Positions 22,466-31,857 of a DNA stretch of 64,000 nucleotides are shown here, piece after piece; position 1 is the first letter of the stretch; the number at the start of each line of letters is the position of its first letter. The notes under the pieces are model-generated. The model saw nothing but the letters and a program-made list of their open reading frames with translations, did not search any database and had not been told where the DNA came from. The stretch is taken from assembly GCA_917880885.1 (NCBI GenBank), contig OU862910.1, positions 12,164,710 to 12,228,709 of the forward strand, in the 5' to 3' direction. A program made the position numbers and the translations under genes. The stretch comes from Limnephilus marmoratus. Lineage: Eukaryota > Arthropoda > Insecta > Trichoptera > Limnephilidae.

Positions 22466-22806
22466 ATTAAAATTACATGAATATTAAAATTTGACAAAAA
22501 AATATATATATGTTTATAAAATACATGAATTTTAAAATTAGGTGAATAATAAAATTGCGGTTCTATAACAACTCAAAAAGTGAAATTTTAGCACCCTATG
22601 AAATGGCATTGAAAGTGTTGAAAAAAAAGAGAAAAAACAGCCCTAACGTGTTGAAATGCCACCTTGTTGAGTTGTCATGTAGTAATTTTAATATTCATCT
22701 AATTTTAAAATTCGTTTATTTTTCATGCTACATATTTTATTTTTATTTTCGTGAATTTTAATAATTGTTAATTTCATTTAGGTCATTTTATTATTCAAGT
22801 AATTTT
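22466..22806. mobile_element. AT-rich MITE-like inverted repeat
   Basis: The motif ATGAATATTAAAATT recurs near 22476-22545, and its inverse near 22685-22800 (AATTTTAATATTCATCT and ATTTTATTATTCAAGTAATT). The ends are inverted copies of one another. Non-coding; no target duplication found. Confidence 0.5.
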
Positions 22807-22809
22807 AAG

Positions 22810-23404
22810 TTGTCTATTGTTGAGTTCACTTAAAATTACAAAAATAAATAAATTTCACTTGAACTGCCGAATGAAAGAAATGCCGAATATTATATGGACG
22901 AATTGTAAGGCCCTGAAATAAGAACATTCTGCTACGTTCTTCTTTATAAGGTTCCTTTGGTTTCTTTATCCCCCAGGGTAAAGTGGAGAAAATTCATTAA
23001 AGGCCTTAGCCGATTGTCCTCAAACCCCGTGTTGGATCATTTATACAAAGCTACTCTAGAAATAAGATAAATATCATATTATATATTAATAAATGTACTG
23101 TAGTTAATGAACAAGGCAAATAATAAGTTTAATTAGTAAATGTATACAGATACAATATGTACATACATGTAACCCAAATTCATGTGTACAGTTTTTATAC
23201 CGACAAAAATAGGCATTGTGGGAAGGACTCGAGGCGAGTCAACAGGTAAAATCGATGGCGCCTGCGCACCGCGAATTGAACCCCCCGATTCATGCGGAAT
23301 ACTTGAATCGAGACAGATAGTACAAATGAATAAGGTGGTTTTCTTTGTGTCAATATAAAAATAAACAATTCTGAAGTAAAATTGACAATCCTTTACTTTC
23401 AGAT
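22810..23404. other. unassigned DNA
   Basis: No recognisable gene or repeat. It ends in the target site of the LINE insertion at 23418. Confidence 0.35.
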
Positions 23405-23417
23405 ATAATTGTCAAAT

Positions 23418-23960
23418 AGAAAGCGCATTACAGCCGCTAACAAAACTTACTTCGCGTTGCTGCCAGTGTTCAAATCCCGAAACGTCCATAGGAAAACCAA
23501 AATAACCTTATATAAAACAATTATCAGAACGGTCTTGGCCTATGGATGTGAGGCGGGAACACTGACAGCAAAGTCAGCGGAACGGCTGGACATCTTCGAA
23601 AGAAAGGTACTTCGAAGAATCTTAGGAGCGGTGCGAGAGGGAGAGGCATGGAGAATCCGCCACAATAATGAGCTCTATGATATTTACCAAGCTCCCAGAC
23701 TCTCCACCCATTTAAGACTCCAAAGATTAAGATGGGCCGGACATGTGCACCGAATGCCAAGCACACGAGTACCGAAGAAGGTTCTGACAGGACACCCGGG
23801 AGGTAAACGAAAAGCGGGCAGACCTAGACTGAGATGGAAGGATGATGTCAGGAAGGATGCAAGAGGATTACTCCATGTTGCAGATTGGAAGACGACGGCC
23901 GAGGACAGAGGGCGGTGGAGGCTTATTTTGAAGGAGGCCAAGGCTCGAAATGGGCTGTAG
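23418..23960 (+). pseudogene. LINE reverse-transcriptase C-terminal fragment
   Basis: About 180 codons without a stop encode the end of a non-LTR retrotransposon ORF2. The blocks YKTIIRTVLAYGCEAGTLT and FERKVLRRILGA mark the thumb region after the polymerase. LRLQRLRWAGHVHRMP, then RVPKKV and GRPRLRWKDDV, form the conserved tail. The catalytic F/Y-x-DD motif lies upstream of the truncation and is absent, so the fragment is inactive. The W normally expected in the CEAWTL-type motif is G here. There is no true start codon, because the frame runs in from the target duplication. The intact frame plus sharp target duplication suggests a fairly recent insertion. Confidence 0.85.
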
Positions 23961-23974
23961 CGCCATTGAAGAAG
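23418..23974 (+). mobile_element. 5'-truncated LINE with 13-bp target duplication
   Basis: A 557-bp insertion bounded by exact 13-bp direct repeats ATAATTGTCAAAT (23405-23417 and 23975-23987). This fits target-primed insertion of a truncated non-LTR element. It ends in GAAGAAG rather than poly(A). The same kind of 3' end is seen in the smaller copy at 32609-32880. Confidence 0.88.
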
Positions 23975-23987
23975 ATAATTGTCAAAT

Positions 23988-24589
23988 TTTGGCAACTCCA
24001 TTGTAATTGACCAAATCTCCTTTCACATTAAAATACGGTAATTACTGATTAAACGTGTTCTAAATTTTATACCCGATTATAACTAATAAAATAACTTTAT
24101 TATTACTGATAAACATCCATTATTGTGAGGTAAATAAAATGTATAATACGTTAATTATTAGTAAGGCTTGTATTTTAATTAAATGTGAAGAGAGATTTGG
24201 CAATTAGAGCGGATTTATCCTCTGAAATTGGCAAAATTTAATTGGCCATTAACGTAAGCTTAATGGTTGCTTACCAGCTGTGTAAAATTTAAAACACGTT
24301 TATTAGTGTGGTGATGTCTTTTACAACCCAAGATTACTCTGATGTAGAGATACAATATTAATACGTGGAAATCTTATTTAAGTTCATTGCGAGAGCTGTA
24401 ATATTGTTCTTGTAGGAAGCCTGTATGATAAAGAGGACGAATGGACAACAAACACACCCTTTTATGCGTTTCTCATGCTGTCTCACTCACACACGCATGT
24501 CTTTTTCATGCCTTAAGACATACGTTCACTATAATTAATAAGGCCTTTACTGTGTACCTATCACTGTAGTTTACCGGCTAAATTATCAG
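23988..24589. other. AT-rich DNA, nothing recognised
   Basis: No repeat partner and no coding frame seen between the LINE and the Rep-M fragment. Confidence 0.4.
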
Positions 24590-24830
24590 AAGCAATTTTG
24601 GAGGCCACTCCCAATTGTTATAATCCCCACAATGGTTACCCACTGGTAACCATTTATTGGGAGACCAATACCTCTGCCGTAGGTCACCTGTAGGCCATTA
24701 TTTTTGAAACATTTTTTTTTAAACTTATGATGAAATTTTTTAAAACTATTTACCAGTACAGTTAAAGTCACCTGAAGGTGGTCCGCTATATGCGAAGACT
24801 TAGCAGGAGTGCCTGAGTTCATATAGTTTA
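24590..24830. mobile_element. Rep-M copy, diverged
   Basis: TAACCATTTATTGGGAGACC, then AATACCTCTGCCGTAGGTCA, matches the left terminal repeat. The far side has GACTTAGCAGGAGTGCCTGA, which matches the internal CTTAGCAGGGGTGCCCGG-type block. An A/T-rich insertion near 24710 separates them. Confidence 0.6.
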
Positions 24831-24860
24831 AAATTTGGAACTAAATACAAGAACATACTC

Positions 24861-24863
24861 TAA
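24861..24863. repeat. TAA target duplication (left)
   Basis: TAA abuts CAGTCTTACTCATCAT and is repeated at 25688-25690, the 3-bp TWA duplication expected of PIF/Harbinger. Confidence 0.7.
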
Positions 24864-25687
24864 CAGTCTTACTCATCATCGTAAAATAAGATACAACCTC
24901 GGAGCAAGACCGGGTTAGGTGAAATTGTTACTCAACATGGTGGGTTAATCGTGCGCATGCGCATGTTCTTCCCGCGTCGCTGTACGGGAGATGTAGTAGC
25001 TGTCAGAATTTAAACCACCCGATCACCAGGGTTAACTCGGTACCCCGTGCGTTGTAACTGACGAAATGGCGAACTTTTATGAGAATCTTTACGTTTTGAA
25101 CGGAGCTTTGGCAAATATTGACCGTATTCGCGGCATTCGTGCACCATGGCTACGGAAAAGGTTAAAAAAAGGTACGATCCATTTGCGGCACTTACGGAAG
25201 GAGATTTTAGGTCTAAATATAGATTTACCAAAGTCAACATGAGACGTTTGATTGATTTGGTACGGCCGTATTTGGATGTGAATAATAAACGGGGTGGCAA
25301 AGTATCTACCGATCTCCAAGTTCTTTGTACCATACGATACTGGGGTAGAAACGAGGTGAGATAGTGTTTATAATTGCGTTAGAAACGGTAAACAAACACA
25401 GATCAACCTCGCTGAAGCTCCTCGAATAATATGTTGTGTTGACTGATGTTGACTATGAATAAATGATGTATGAATAAACGTGAAGTTGGCAACACGCCGC
25501 GAAATGCTAAATTGACCACGTTCTTCAGCTTTGGAGCAGTGTTGCTACCGTAAAAAAATCATATCAGCTGTCAAAAACATTATGATGATGAGTAAAGATT
25601 TTTACCCTGAGCAGTGTAAGCCCCCTCCACTGTGTAGCTAACGCGACGCTACAGAACCGTGGTACGGTTTCATGATGAGTAAGGCTG
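24864..25687 (+). mobile_element. PIF/Harbinger element, internally deleted
   Basis: The terminal inverted repeats are CAGTCTTACTCATCAT (left) and CAGCCTTACTCATCAT (right, read inward), flanked by TAA on both sides. Inner copies of the TTACTCA motif occur near 24928 and 25583, as subterminal repeats. The only gene part is the first exon of a HARBI1-like nuclease (25066-25355). The catalytic DDE exons and the companion MADF/Myb-like gene are missing, so the 824-bp element is non-autonomous. Confidence 0.8.
25066..25355 (+). pseudogene. HARBI1-like transposase first exon
   Basis: The exon encodes the N-terminal region of a Harbinger transposase/HARBI1-type nuclease. An upstream part (MANFYENLYVLNGALAN, then RAPWLRKRL) is in one frame. 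After the 7-A run at 25164-25170 the second part continues in another frame: YDPFAALTEGDFRSKYRFTK, MRRLIDLVRPYL and LQVLCTIRYWGR. The two parts are normally continuous in this family, so a 1-bp indel in the A run is likely, real or from sequencing. The exon ends AACGAG|GTGAGA, a good splice donor. No exon with the DDE catalytic residues follows before the right terminal repeat. Family assignment is confident; activity is excluded for this copy. Confidence 0.83.
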
Positions 25688-25690
25688 TAA
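25688..25690. repeat. TAA target duplication (right)
   Basis: Partner of 24861-24863. Confidence 0.7.
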
Positions 25691-25703
25691 AAATATAAGC
25701 GTG

Positions 25704-25841
25704 ATTTAATTTTAGGGTATTATGCCGTGTTGGGCTATCTCCTTCTTTAGTCAACGTTTCAGACAGCGTTACAGCTTCCATCATCAGGGAAGATGTGTAA
25801 TTACATGTAGCACAACACGGCATAATATTAGAAAAATAAAT
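25704..25841. mobile_element. FB-1 fold-back element, short copy
   Basis: Left arm GGGTATTATGCCGTGTTGGG, then the family interior with a CAACGTTTCAGACAGCG-type block and CCATCATCAGGGAAGATGTG. It closes with CACAACACGGCATAATATTA. The right arm is shortened relative to the copies at 42950 and 61979. It lies 14 bp from the end of the Harbinger element. Confidence 0.8.
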
Positions 25842-25882
25842 CATGATACAATAAATAAATAGATACAATATACGGCACAATA

Positions 25883-25925
25883 AAGGTTCCCAGGGCGGCG
25901 GTACCCATTTCCGCCTCCCAATTTG
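25883..25925. mobile_element. Rep-M terminal fragment
   Basis: GGTTCCCAGGGCGGCGGTAC, then CCGCCTCCCAATTTGG, is the outer terminal repeat of Rep-M only. Confidence 0.6.
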
Positions 25926-26117
25926 GGTGATTGTAAATAACATTTGCATTGAGATCGCAAAGGTTACGTATCATTCATAAAAATCGATGTTTGGATGATT
26001 TTATTTAAGACGCTATCTAGGTTACAAACCAGTTATTTAAACATGGTTAACATTTAAAAAGGTAGCTGCCAAAAATACGGGTAAAAAAATTAATTGAAGA
26101 TAATATTTATTTTTGTT

Positions 26118-26255
26118 TTTAACCTAATGAGAAAATCTATTTAATTAAATGAAGATAATATTAGCGAAAATCTGGAGACAGAAAAATCAAAGGAGATATT
26201 GGCACCTTTGGAAGTCGAACCCAGGACCCTGTAAGCAAAGGGCAAATTTTTTTAA
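26118..26255 (-). mobile_element. SINE-3 copy
   Basis: Read on the minus strand: TTTGCCCTTTGCTTACAGGG, then the B-box-like GGGTTCGACTTCC, then the family tail TTTTTCTGTCTCCAGATTTT and ATTATCTTCATTTAATTAAA. It complements the 16512 copy, which keeps the A box. Confidence 0.75.
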
Positions 26256-26289
26256 GCACTTGTCCAAATAAGACGAGAGATCGTCGATC

Positions 26290-26395
26290 GTCGATCGATG
26301 CAACCGTTGCCTTTTTATTTTTCCGTGTCTTGTTTTTTTTTCATATTTTCCCTTAGATTTATTAGTATTATCTTCTACTTCAATGAAGAAATATA
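26290..26395 (+). mobile_element. SINE-2 tail fragment
   Basis: Contains TTTTCCGTGTCTTGTTTTTT, CATATTTTCCCTTAGATTTA and TTATCTTCTACTTCAATGAA, matching the SINE-2 tails at 44812 and 32128. The tRNA-like head is absent. Confidence 0.65.
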
Positions 26396-26767
26396 TTTGC
26401 TCAGAAATAGCTTTTCACTACAACGAAGCTTTCATTCTTAAGACTAGCAGCATCTATCGGAAAAAACAGGAAGAACTCCTGAAAGATTCCGAAGCAAAAC
26501 TTTAGTGACTCGAGACGTGGATAGATGGCACTGGATAAATATTGATGTAGCTGAAAATTATTAGCGTTCTATATTATCAACCAATTATTAACTTTAATAA
26601 TTATAAAAATAATAATTTCAGTTCTGTGTCCCTTGTTTGTAACCTGATTAAATAAACCAGAGAACTGTTGCTTTGAATTATGACATCGTTGTAAACATTG
26701 GAATGGATTAGTGGAGAATTCAGAATATCATTGATTTTTTACGGGTCTCTCTGTCTGTGCTTGATAT

Positions 26768-26955
26768 AAATAAAACGTCAAAAAGTGAACCTGTCGACAG
26801 TAAGTTACGAAATACCAGGAGCGCAGAAATGTCATCGGGTAGTTTGTATTAATTTCCGCGGTGGCGCTAATGTCACAATTACACATAAAACGTCAAAACG
26901 TGAAACTGCCGACAAGAACAAAATACCAGGAGCACAGAAACATGATTGGATGTAT
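26768..26955 (+). repeat. ~115-bp-spaced direct duplication
   Basis: ATAAAACGTCAAAAAGTGAA and ATACCAGGAGCGCAGAAA near 26770-26830 recur as ATAAAACGTCAAAACGTGAA and ATACCAGGAGCACAGAAA near 26884-26942. The 66-codon frame across it simply contains the duplicated peptide and is not a known protein. Confidence 0.75.
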
Positions 26956-27294
26956 TTATTATCCATTTGGTTATTTTATTATTAATGACAGTATTATTTG
27001 TTGAAAATTACGTGACGAGAAAACCATTAACATTTTTAATAACGCCTTTTTTATTTTCCCGTGGTTTTTCACGGGTAATTAATATTATGTAAGCAGTGTA
27101 ACTGCCAGCGTTTTATTATGTTGACCTTTATAATTATTGCTGTTACGAATGACGACTTTATTTATAAAATAGTAGTTAATAGTTGAATACATCTTTTTTG
27201 CTCAGGGATTTTCCGAGAATAGCGAAAAACCTTTGAATGTCATTTGGTCAATCAAATAAATACCTATTCAGCATTACGTAGTTATTAAGTACTA

Positions 27295-27302
27295 GCTGGT
27301 TC
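27295..27302. repeat. left 8-bp target duplication of hAT-2
   Basis: GCTGGTTC abuts the CAGTACCGG terminus; exact repeat at 29845-29852. The sequence belongs to a Rep-4 copy whose remainder continues at 29853. Confidence 0.92.
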
Positions 27303-27596
27303 CAGTACCGGATTATCCCTAAGGCAGAGTAGGCAACTGCCTAGGGGCCCCGCATCGGCGGGGGGCCCCGCGCCCCGAGAAAAAGTGACTTGCTTCAATG
27401 GTTTGACTCTCTATCAGACCAGATTTTATTTAACATAAGTATTTATTTCATTTAATATTATAGAATTTGACGAGTGTGAAGTTTTTTTTGTTAAGTTTTT
27501 CTTGTGAAGATATTATGAAAATTGTTACTATTTCATCTCGTGCCGTTTTCATTTTCTCTCCGTCCGCCTAATAGTACCTACCTACCTAAGTAGTAA

Positions 27597-27715
27597 GGTA
27601 AATTCATTGGCGATAATGTCGATTGAAAATGATATTTTGGAAAAGGTTAACTTTCAAGATGTTTTAAACTATTTTGTATCTCAAAAGTTAGAAGAGTTAA
27701 TATTTAAACATTATT
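27597..27715 (+). pseudogene. hAT transposase C-terminal scrap
   Basis: About 40 codons read LAIMSIENDILEKVNFQDVL, followed by NYFVSQKLEEL. This is the extreme C-terminus of the ZMYM1-like hAT transposase group, in which a SIEND-type motif is followed by a helix and the end of the protein. Everything upstream (zinc finger, RNase-H core, VERVFS/PERSFS-type motif) is gone. The FB-1 insertion begins at the 3' end, near 27719. It is a different paralogue from the fragment in hAT-1. Confidence 0.7.
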
Positions 27716-27718
27716 GTA

Positions 27719-27834
27719 TTTTTGTTATTAGTTTTTTGGGTGTTACGCCGTGTAACCAAAGAAGGAGGTGGCGCAACACGGCATAACATCCCAAAAACTA
27801 ATAACAAAAAACTTTTGTCCGTGAAAATCTAAAA
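27719..27834. mobile_element. FB-1 fold-back element, internally deleted
   Basis: TTGTTATTAGTTTTTTGGGT, then GTTACGCCGTGT, is mirrored by GGCGCAACACGGCATAACAT, then CCCAAAAACTAATAACAAAA. Only the outer arms survive; the CATCATCAGG centre is lost. Confidence 0.85.
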
Positions 27835-28087
27835 ACATTGTTGTATTTTACTTTACTTTTATTCGTTAAGCAGTGTAATAGACGTATCAGCGTCTTTACA
27901 AGACTGTAAAATAGAACCGGGTTTTTAGTGCACGCCTTCACGAGGTACACGCTGATGATGATGATTAGAGCTGGCTGGCCTCCCTACATGCCCGGCAGGA
28001 CTCTGGAATGAAATATGTTTATTTCATTGTCCTGCAGGGTGTGTAAGTTACATTAATTGAAAAAATGTACATTTTTAAGTTTGCCCT

Positions 28088-28262
28088 TCCTTGTGGGGGC
28101 TAAATATTTGTCCTTCTTTGTGGGGGCTAAATATTTGTCATTCTTTGTGGGGGCTAAATATTTGTTCTTCCCTGGGGCTAAATATTTGTCCTTCCCTGGG
28201 GCTAAATATTTATTCTTCCCTGGGGCTAAATATTTGTCCTTCCCTGGGGCTAAATATTTGAA
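28088..28262. repeat. minisatellite, 27-bp then 24-bp units
   Basis: Three units of TTGTGGGGGCTAAATATTTG plus seven more bases are followed by about four 24-bp units of CTGGGGCTAAATATTTGTCC plus four bases. The period is a multiple of 3, so frames stay open on both strands (a KYLAPGKD-type peptide on the minus strand). No evidence of a real protein. Confidence 0.92.
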
Positions 28263-28778
28263 ACAATAGAATAACAAGTATATAATGATAAGAGTTTAAA
28301 ATGTCTCCCGGTGGCAACCTTAGCACGCAAGCATTTATTTGTTGCACCGGGGCATTGTACATAATAAAAAGGTAATAAAATTGATAAATTTTTGCATAAA
28401 ATATTTCGGCGAAAGATCGTCGCTGGCGGCACGGTACTACCGAGCTTAGTGGCCAGAAATTTCGGAGGGAATTTTCAAAGAAATGACCACTAAATGTAGA
28501 GGATGCCGCCAGCGATGACTTTGCTGAAAAAATAAACGACGGTACGTAACACGTCGGTTACAAGCAGCATTACTTAGTATCAGGTAGGTGCCGAGTGTGG
28601 CTTTTATTGGTATTTATTTTGTTTCAGTTTTTTTTTTTAACTTTTTATTTCTAATTATGTGTTTAAAATATAAATGTTATACAAGCTTATCTCCATACCA
28701 AGGTGGTCTGGAAGAGATCACAAGAGTGATAAGACCGCTCATAGTACCGTTTTTTTTTTTTTTATATATTTTTGTTTC
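28263..28778. other. unassigned interior of hAT-2
   Basis: AT-rich DNA with no recognisable gene. A partial inverted similarity (ATCGTCGCTGGCGGCA near 28417 against TGCCGCCAGCGATGAC near 28504) suggests another small palindromic insert. Confidence 0.35.
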
Positions 28779-28780
28779 TA

Positions 28781-29181
28781 CAACGTGTCCAGAAACTTGT
28801 AGTACAAGAGGGAAACTAGTGAATATACATCTCACAAAATAGTGAATATACATAAAAAAAAATTTTTTTTTCGATCTGAGCATCGATTTTTTATTATTTT
28901 TTTACTTTTTTTCAATTTTTTCGGCAACTAAAGGGTTAAAAAAACTTTTGAGCCTGGTTTAACATTCGATGCATTTTAAAAGACATTACACAAAAAACTT
29001 TTTTTCTGATATTTACCCCCTAGTGTTCGATTTTTTCAAATTTGACCAAAAAAATTCCAACTTCGGACCCGATTTACTCGAAAACAAAAGCTCAAATCAA
29101 AAATATATATCACGAATCGACTCCAATTGTGATGTAGATTGACCAGTTTCCCGCTTGTACTACGAGTTTCCGGACACCGTG
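28781..29181. mobile_element. mariner-like MITE
   Basis: The termini are CAACGTGTCCAGAAACTTGT (left) and CACGGTGTCCGGAAACTCGT (right, read inward). They continue as matching sequence through AGTACAAG, GGGAAACT and a CTACATC block (~50 bp), with TA on both outer sides (28779-28780 and 29182-29183). CACGGTGTCC-type ends with TA duplication fit Tc1/mariner. The 400-bp interior is A/T-rich and non-coding. Confidence 0.75.
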
Positions 29182-29273
29182 TATATCTGTGCCTTTTTAT
29201 GTCTAATAAAGAATTATTGTATTGTATTCGTTTCAATTTTTTTATTGGATGGGATGATGGCATTACTTCGTAG

Positions 29274-29674
29274 CCGGCCGGCTTAGTCAAGCGGTAAGGC
29301 TCTTGACTCGCATTTCGAAGGTCGCGGGATCGAATCCCGGCGTGGCAAATACATTTTATTTGATTAAATTGTGTTATTCACAATTTACTCATTTAAAATA
29401 ATATACATATAGTATATTTGCGGCACGTTCCAGAGTGGAAGATACTCTCAGTATCGCCCTGGTGTAAGACCACCATTCAAAATTGAAACGTTGCCTGAAA
29501 TGGCTTTAGCCGTGTTTGGTGATCAGCTTTGAATAGCCAGGTACTTCCTCACCTTCCTCCTCCCTATCTCCTTCCCATCTCCACCACCTTCAGCCAAAAC
29601 ATACCCCAATTGGGGATGACATTGTCTCACTGGCTCCAGACGGGAGCAGTTGAGACTCTTGTGCGGTATTCATA
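29274..29674 (+). mobile_element. SINE-1 copy, full structure
   Basis: The tRNA-like head has an A-box region TTAGTCAAGCGGTAAGGC and a B box GGGATCGAATCCCGG (29325-29340). The TTTATTTGATTAAATTGTGT linker and the complete body follow, ending GGGAGCAGTTGAGACTCTTG. The 3' end runs into an A-rich simple repeat (29675-29745). Confidence 0.88.
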
Positions 29675-29745
29675 TAAAAAAAATGAATAAAAAAAAAAAT
29701 AAAAAAAAAATAAAAAAAAAAATAAAAAAAATGAATAAAAATACG
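29675..29745. repeat. A-rich simple repeat
   Basis: Runs of 7-10 A separated by single T or TG. Probably the SINE-1 tail after slippage. Confidence 0.85.
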
Positions 29746-29844
29746 TTGTGGTAGAAAAATATTTTTGATAGTTTGAAAAAGGTGTAGGTAGGGGCCCCGA
29801 GACGTGCACTGCCTACGGGCCCCGACATGCTTAATCCGGCCCTG

Positions 29845-29852
29845 GCTGGTTC
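29845..29852. repeat. right 8-bp target duplication of hAT-2
   Basis: GCTGGTTC, exact partner of 27295-27302. Confidence 0.92.
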
Positions 29853-30005
29853 CCGGCATGCGTTGCTATGCCATTTAATAAATAAATTGTTTCTCCCTGC
29901 GTGTCCTTTCCTTTTCCTCCTGTTCCCCTTTTACCTCACCTTCCTCTCCCTCATCCCCTTCCCCCCCTTCCGCGAACGCCCTAACCTAGTTTGGCATGCA
30001 TCAAT
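29853..30005 (+). repeat. Rep-4 5' part, interrupted by hAT-2
   Basis: CCGGCATGCGTTGCTATGCC, then TTTCTCCCTGCGTGTCCTTT and a C/T tract, continue the ACTAGCTGGTTC left at 27291-27302. This shows that hAT-2 inserted into a pre-existing Rep-4 copy. Confidence 0.75.
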
Positions 30006-30312
30006 CTGGCAGGATCGATTTGTTTCTTCGTACTTACCCAATACCAATGGGATAGCCAAGGTGTCAGCGAGATCAATCAATGCACAGGTTGAGGTTCACG
30101 GACTCTACGTTTATTGAACATTATTTAGACATCGGATACAAAGCATGACACGACAATAATTGTTTCAGAAGGATTTTTAGGAAAATGGCGAGAATGCTAG
30201 CGAACAGCAGCGAGCGACTCAAGAGGGCGCAAGCAAGGGAATGAAGTTGCCCGCCAGTTTATTCTGGCGTCTGGCCCGCAAGCGCTGTCAGAAGTCAAGG
30301 ATACCCTTATAC

Positions 30313-30452
30313 AAAATTAATTTATGGCTGTAAAATGGATTCGCTGTCATTCTCTACATACCTTCCTCCCAGTTTGAAAAACGACATATAAAAAATAAAT
30401 GTTAAATTAATTTATGGCTGTAAAATGGGTTCGCTTTCATTCTCTACATACC
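30313..30452 (+). repeat. direct duplication, 89-bp spacing
   Basis: AAATTAATTTATGGCTGTAA, then a TCATTCTCTACATACCTT block, occurs at 30313-30365 and again at 30402-30452 with two differences. Confidence 0.85.
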
Positions 30453-30680
30453 TTCAATGCCCCCCCCCCCCTTCCCGCATTCCATATATTCAGTCCCGGT
30501 AGATTCAGTTTTCAAATTGCATAATGCCAGAGCTCACCAGTTGTTTTATTCAAACCTTGTCCTGACAATAACGAACACAACAAAACAATTATTATTAATC
30601 AATTTGGTGCAGTCATTCGGACATACATTTCGGCGATTCATTTTTATTTATACACACATATAGATAGATATGTAGATAGA
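30453..30680 (+). repeat. Rep-4 3' part
   Basis: C-rich tract, then CATTCCATATATTCAGTCCC, ATAATGCCAGAGCTCACCAG, AATTTGGTGCAGTCATTCGG and a CGATTCATTTTTATTTATAC end, followed by short GATA units. Confidence 0.65.
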
Positions 30681-30689
30681 TACATAGAT

Positions 30690-31225
30690 GTCGTACATAA
30701 TCCTTTTCACCATCTTGATATGAATTGATATAAAGGAATGCAAGTTAATAAAATTAACCATGTGTAACGTTGGTAACACGAAGCCATTAATGATTATTGT
30801 AGTGGGCGTCACATGTTTAGTTAATTAAAAAATTTTATTATCAAATGAAAGAATGTTCCTGATGTCTTGATGATGTGCTGGATCGCATGTTCACATCGCA
30901 TCATTGGATTGGAACCAATTGGTTGACTATAAAAAATAAATCTAGCAACTCAATCAGAGGAGGATTTTAAATGATGTAATTGAGTCGTTAAAATAAACTG
31001 TATGCGTTACTTCATGGGTGGCATGGAAGTAATGCATTAAAAAAACTTTTCAGTTTTTTGTTTATTGATTTAACCTTATTTCTTAAAACATATAACGCGG
31101 TGATAAACATAACGCTATTATTAAAACTACAATTATTATTACAAATTGCATTGATATTTCTGTCTATACTTATTCTTTTTATTTTTCCTAGTAAATTTTA
31201 AAACGTTTAGAGAAAAGAAAGACAC
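30690..31225. other. AT-rich DNA, nothing recognised
   Basis: No repeat partner and no coding frame of note. Confidence 0.4.
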
Positions 31226-31234
31226 ACAAAAAAA

Positions 31235-31857
31235 ATCAGAGTGTGGAAATTGAAACTTTTAGAAAACTAAAGTAGACAAGAGTGGGGAAGCTACGAAGCA
31301 CCTCACAAGGAGGAGACCGATTATGCTTTTTCCCGCAGGCTAAATCCTATAGACGTTTGTGTTTGTCTCTTTTTTAGTGTCGCTATTTATTTGGAGGGTC
31401 TAGATTCGTTTTAAAATTAAACGTAGCTTCCTTTTTACAACAAAAATTAGAGTCCTGACGTGTGTAAGGAGGTTAAACAATCAGTTTCCTCACACAGCCG
31501 TGGGAAAGTGGTGGGTCCAATGTCGCTATTTATTGTTTCATCGAGTTTCAAATGGTGCTAAAGAAGATGCTATATGTGTTTGTCTCTTTTTAGAATCGCT
31601 ATTTATCGTTTTATCAAGTTTCAACGGCGCTAAAGAAGTTTTCACTTCTAAAAAATTACAAGTGTGCAGTTCACACGCGATAGAGGTGAAATCTTCGGAA
31701 AACTAAAGTAGACAAGAGAGGGAAGGCTACGAAGCACCGCACAAAGAATATACCGATTATTCTATCTAATTCTCTCGCAGGCTAAATTCTACAGATGTAG
31801 GTGTTTGTCTCTTTTTGGTGTCGCTTTTCCGTTTCATCAACGGTGCTAAAGAATGAT
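31235..31857 (+). repeat. satellite-like ~230-bp units (block 1, imperfect)
   Basis: Recurring landmarks are CTAAAGTAGACAAGAGTGGG, GCTACGAAGCACC, CGCAGGCTAAATCCTATAGA, GTGTTTGTCTCTTTTTAGTG and GCTAAAGAAGTTTTCACTTC. They occur in order two to three times, with deletions. The same landmarks build block 2 at 34375-35510. No transposon ends were identified, so it may be a tandem satellite or the long repeated part of a larger element. Confidence 0.75.

Larger units (their letters stand above)
27303..29844 (+). mobile_element. hAT-2: hAT element carrying nested insertions
   Basis: Left end CAGTACCGGATTATCCC, then GGCAACTGCCTAGGGGCCCC. Right end read inward CAGGGCCGGATTAAGC, then CGTAGGCAGTGCACGTCTCG and GGGGCCCC. 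The exact 8-bp duplication GCTGGTTC flanks both ends. The 2.54-kb span contains a transposase scrap (27597-27715), an FB-1 copy, a 24/27-bp minisatellite, a mariner-like MITE, a SINE-1 and an A-rich simple repeat. It is a dead copy enlarged by later insertions. Confidence 0.9.

Noticed and set aside
25066..25355. Functional host HARBI1 gene
   Set aside because: A frameshift at the A run, no catalytic exons, and transposon terminal repeats with TAA duplications on both sides.
28053..28277. KYLAPGKD repeat protein
   Set aside because: The minisatellite period is a multiple of 3, so both strands are open. No start context, domain or splice support.
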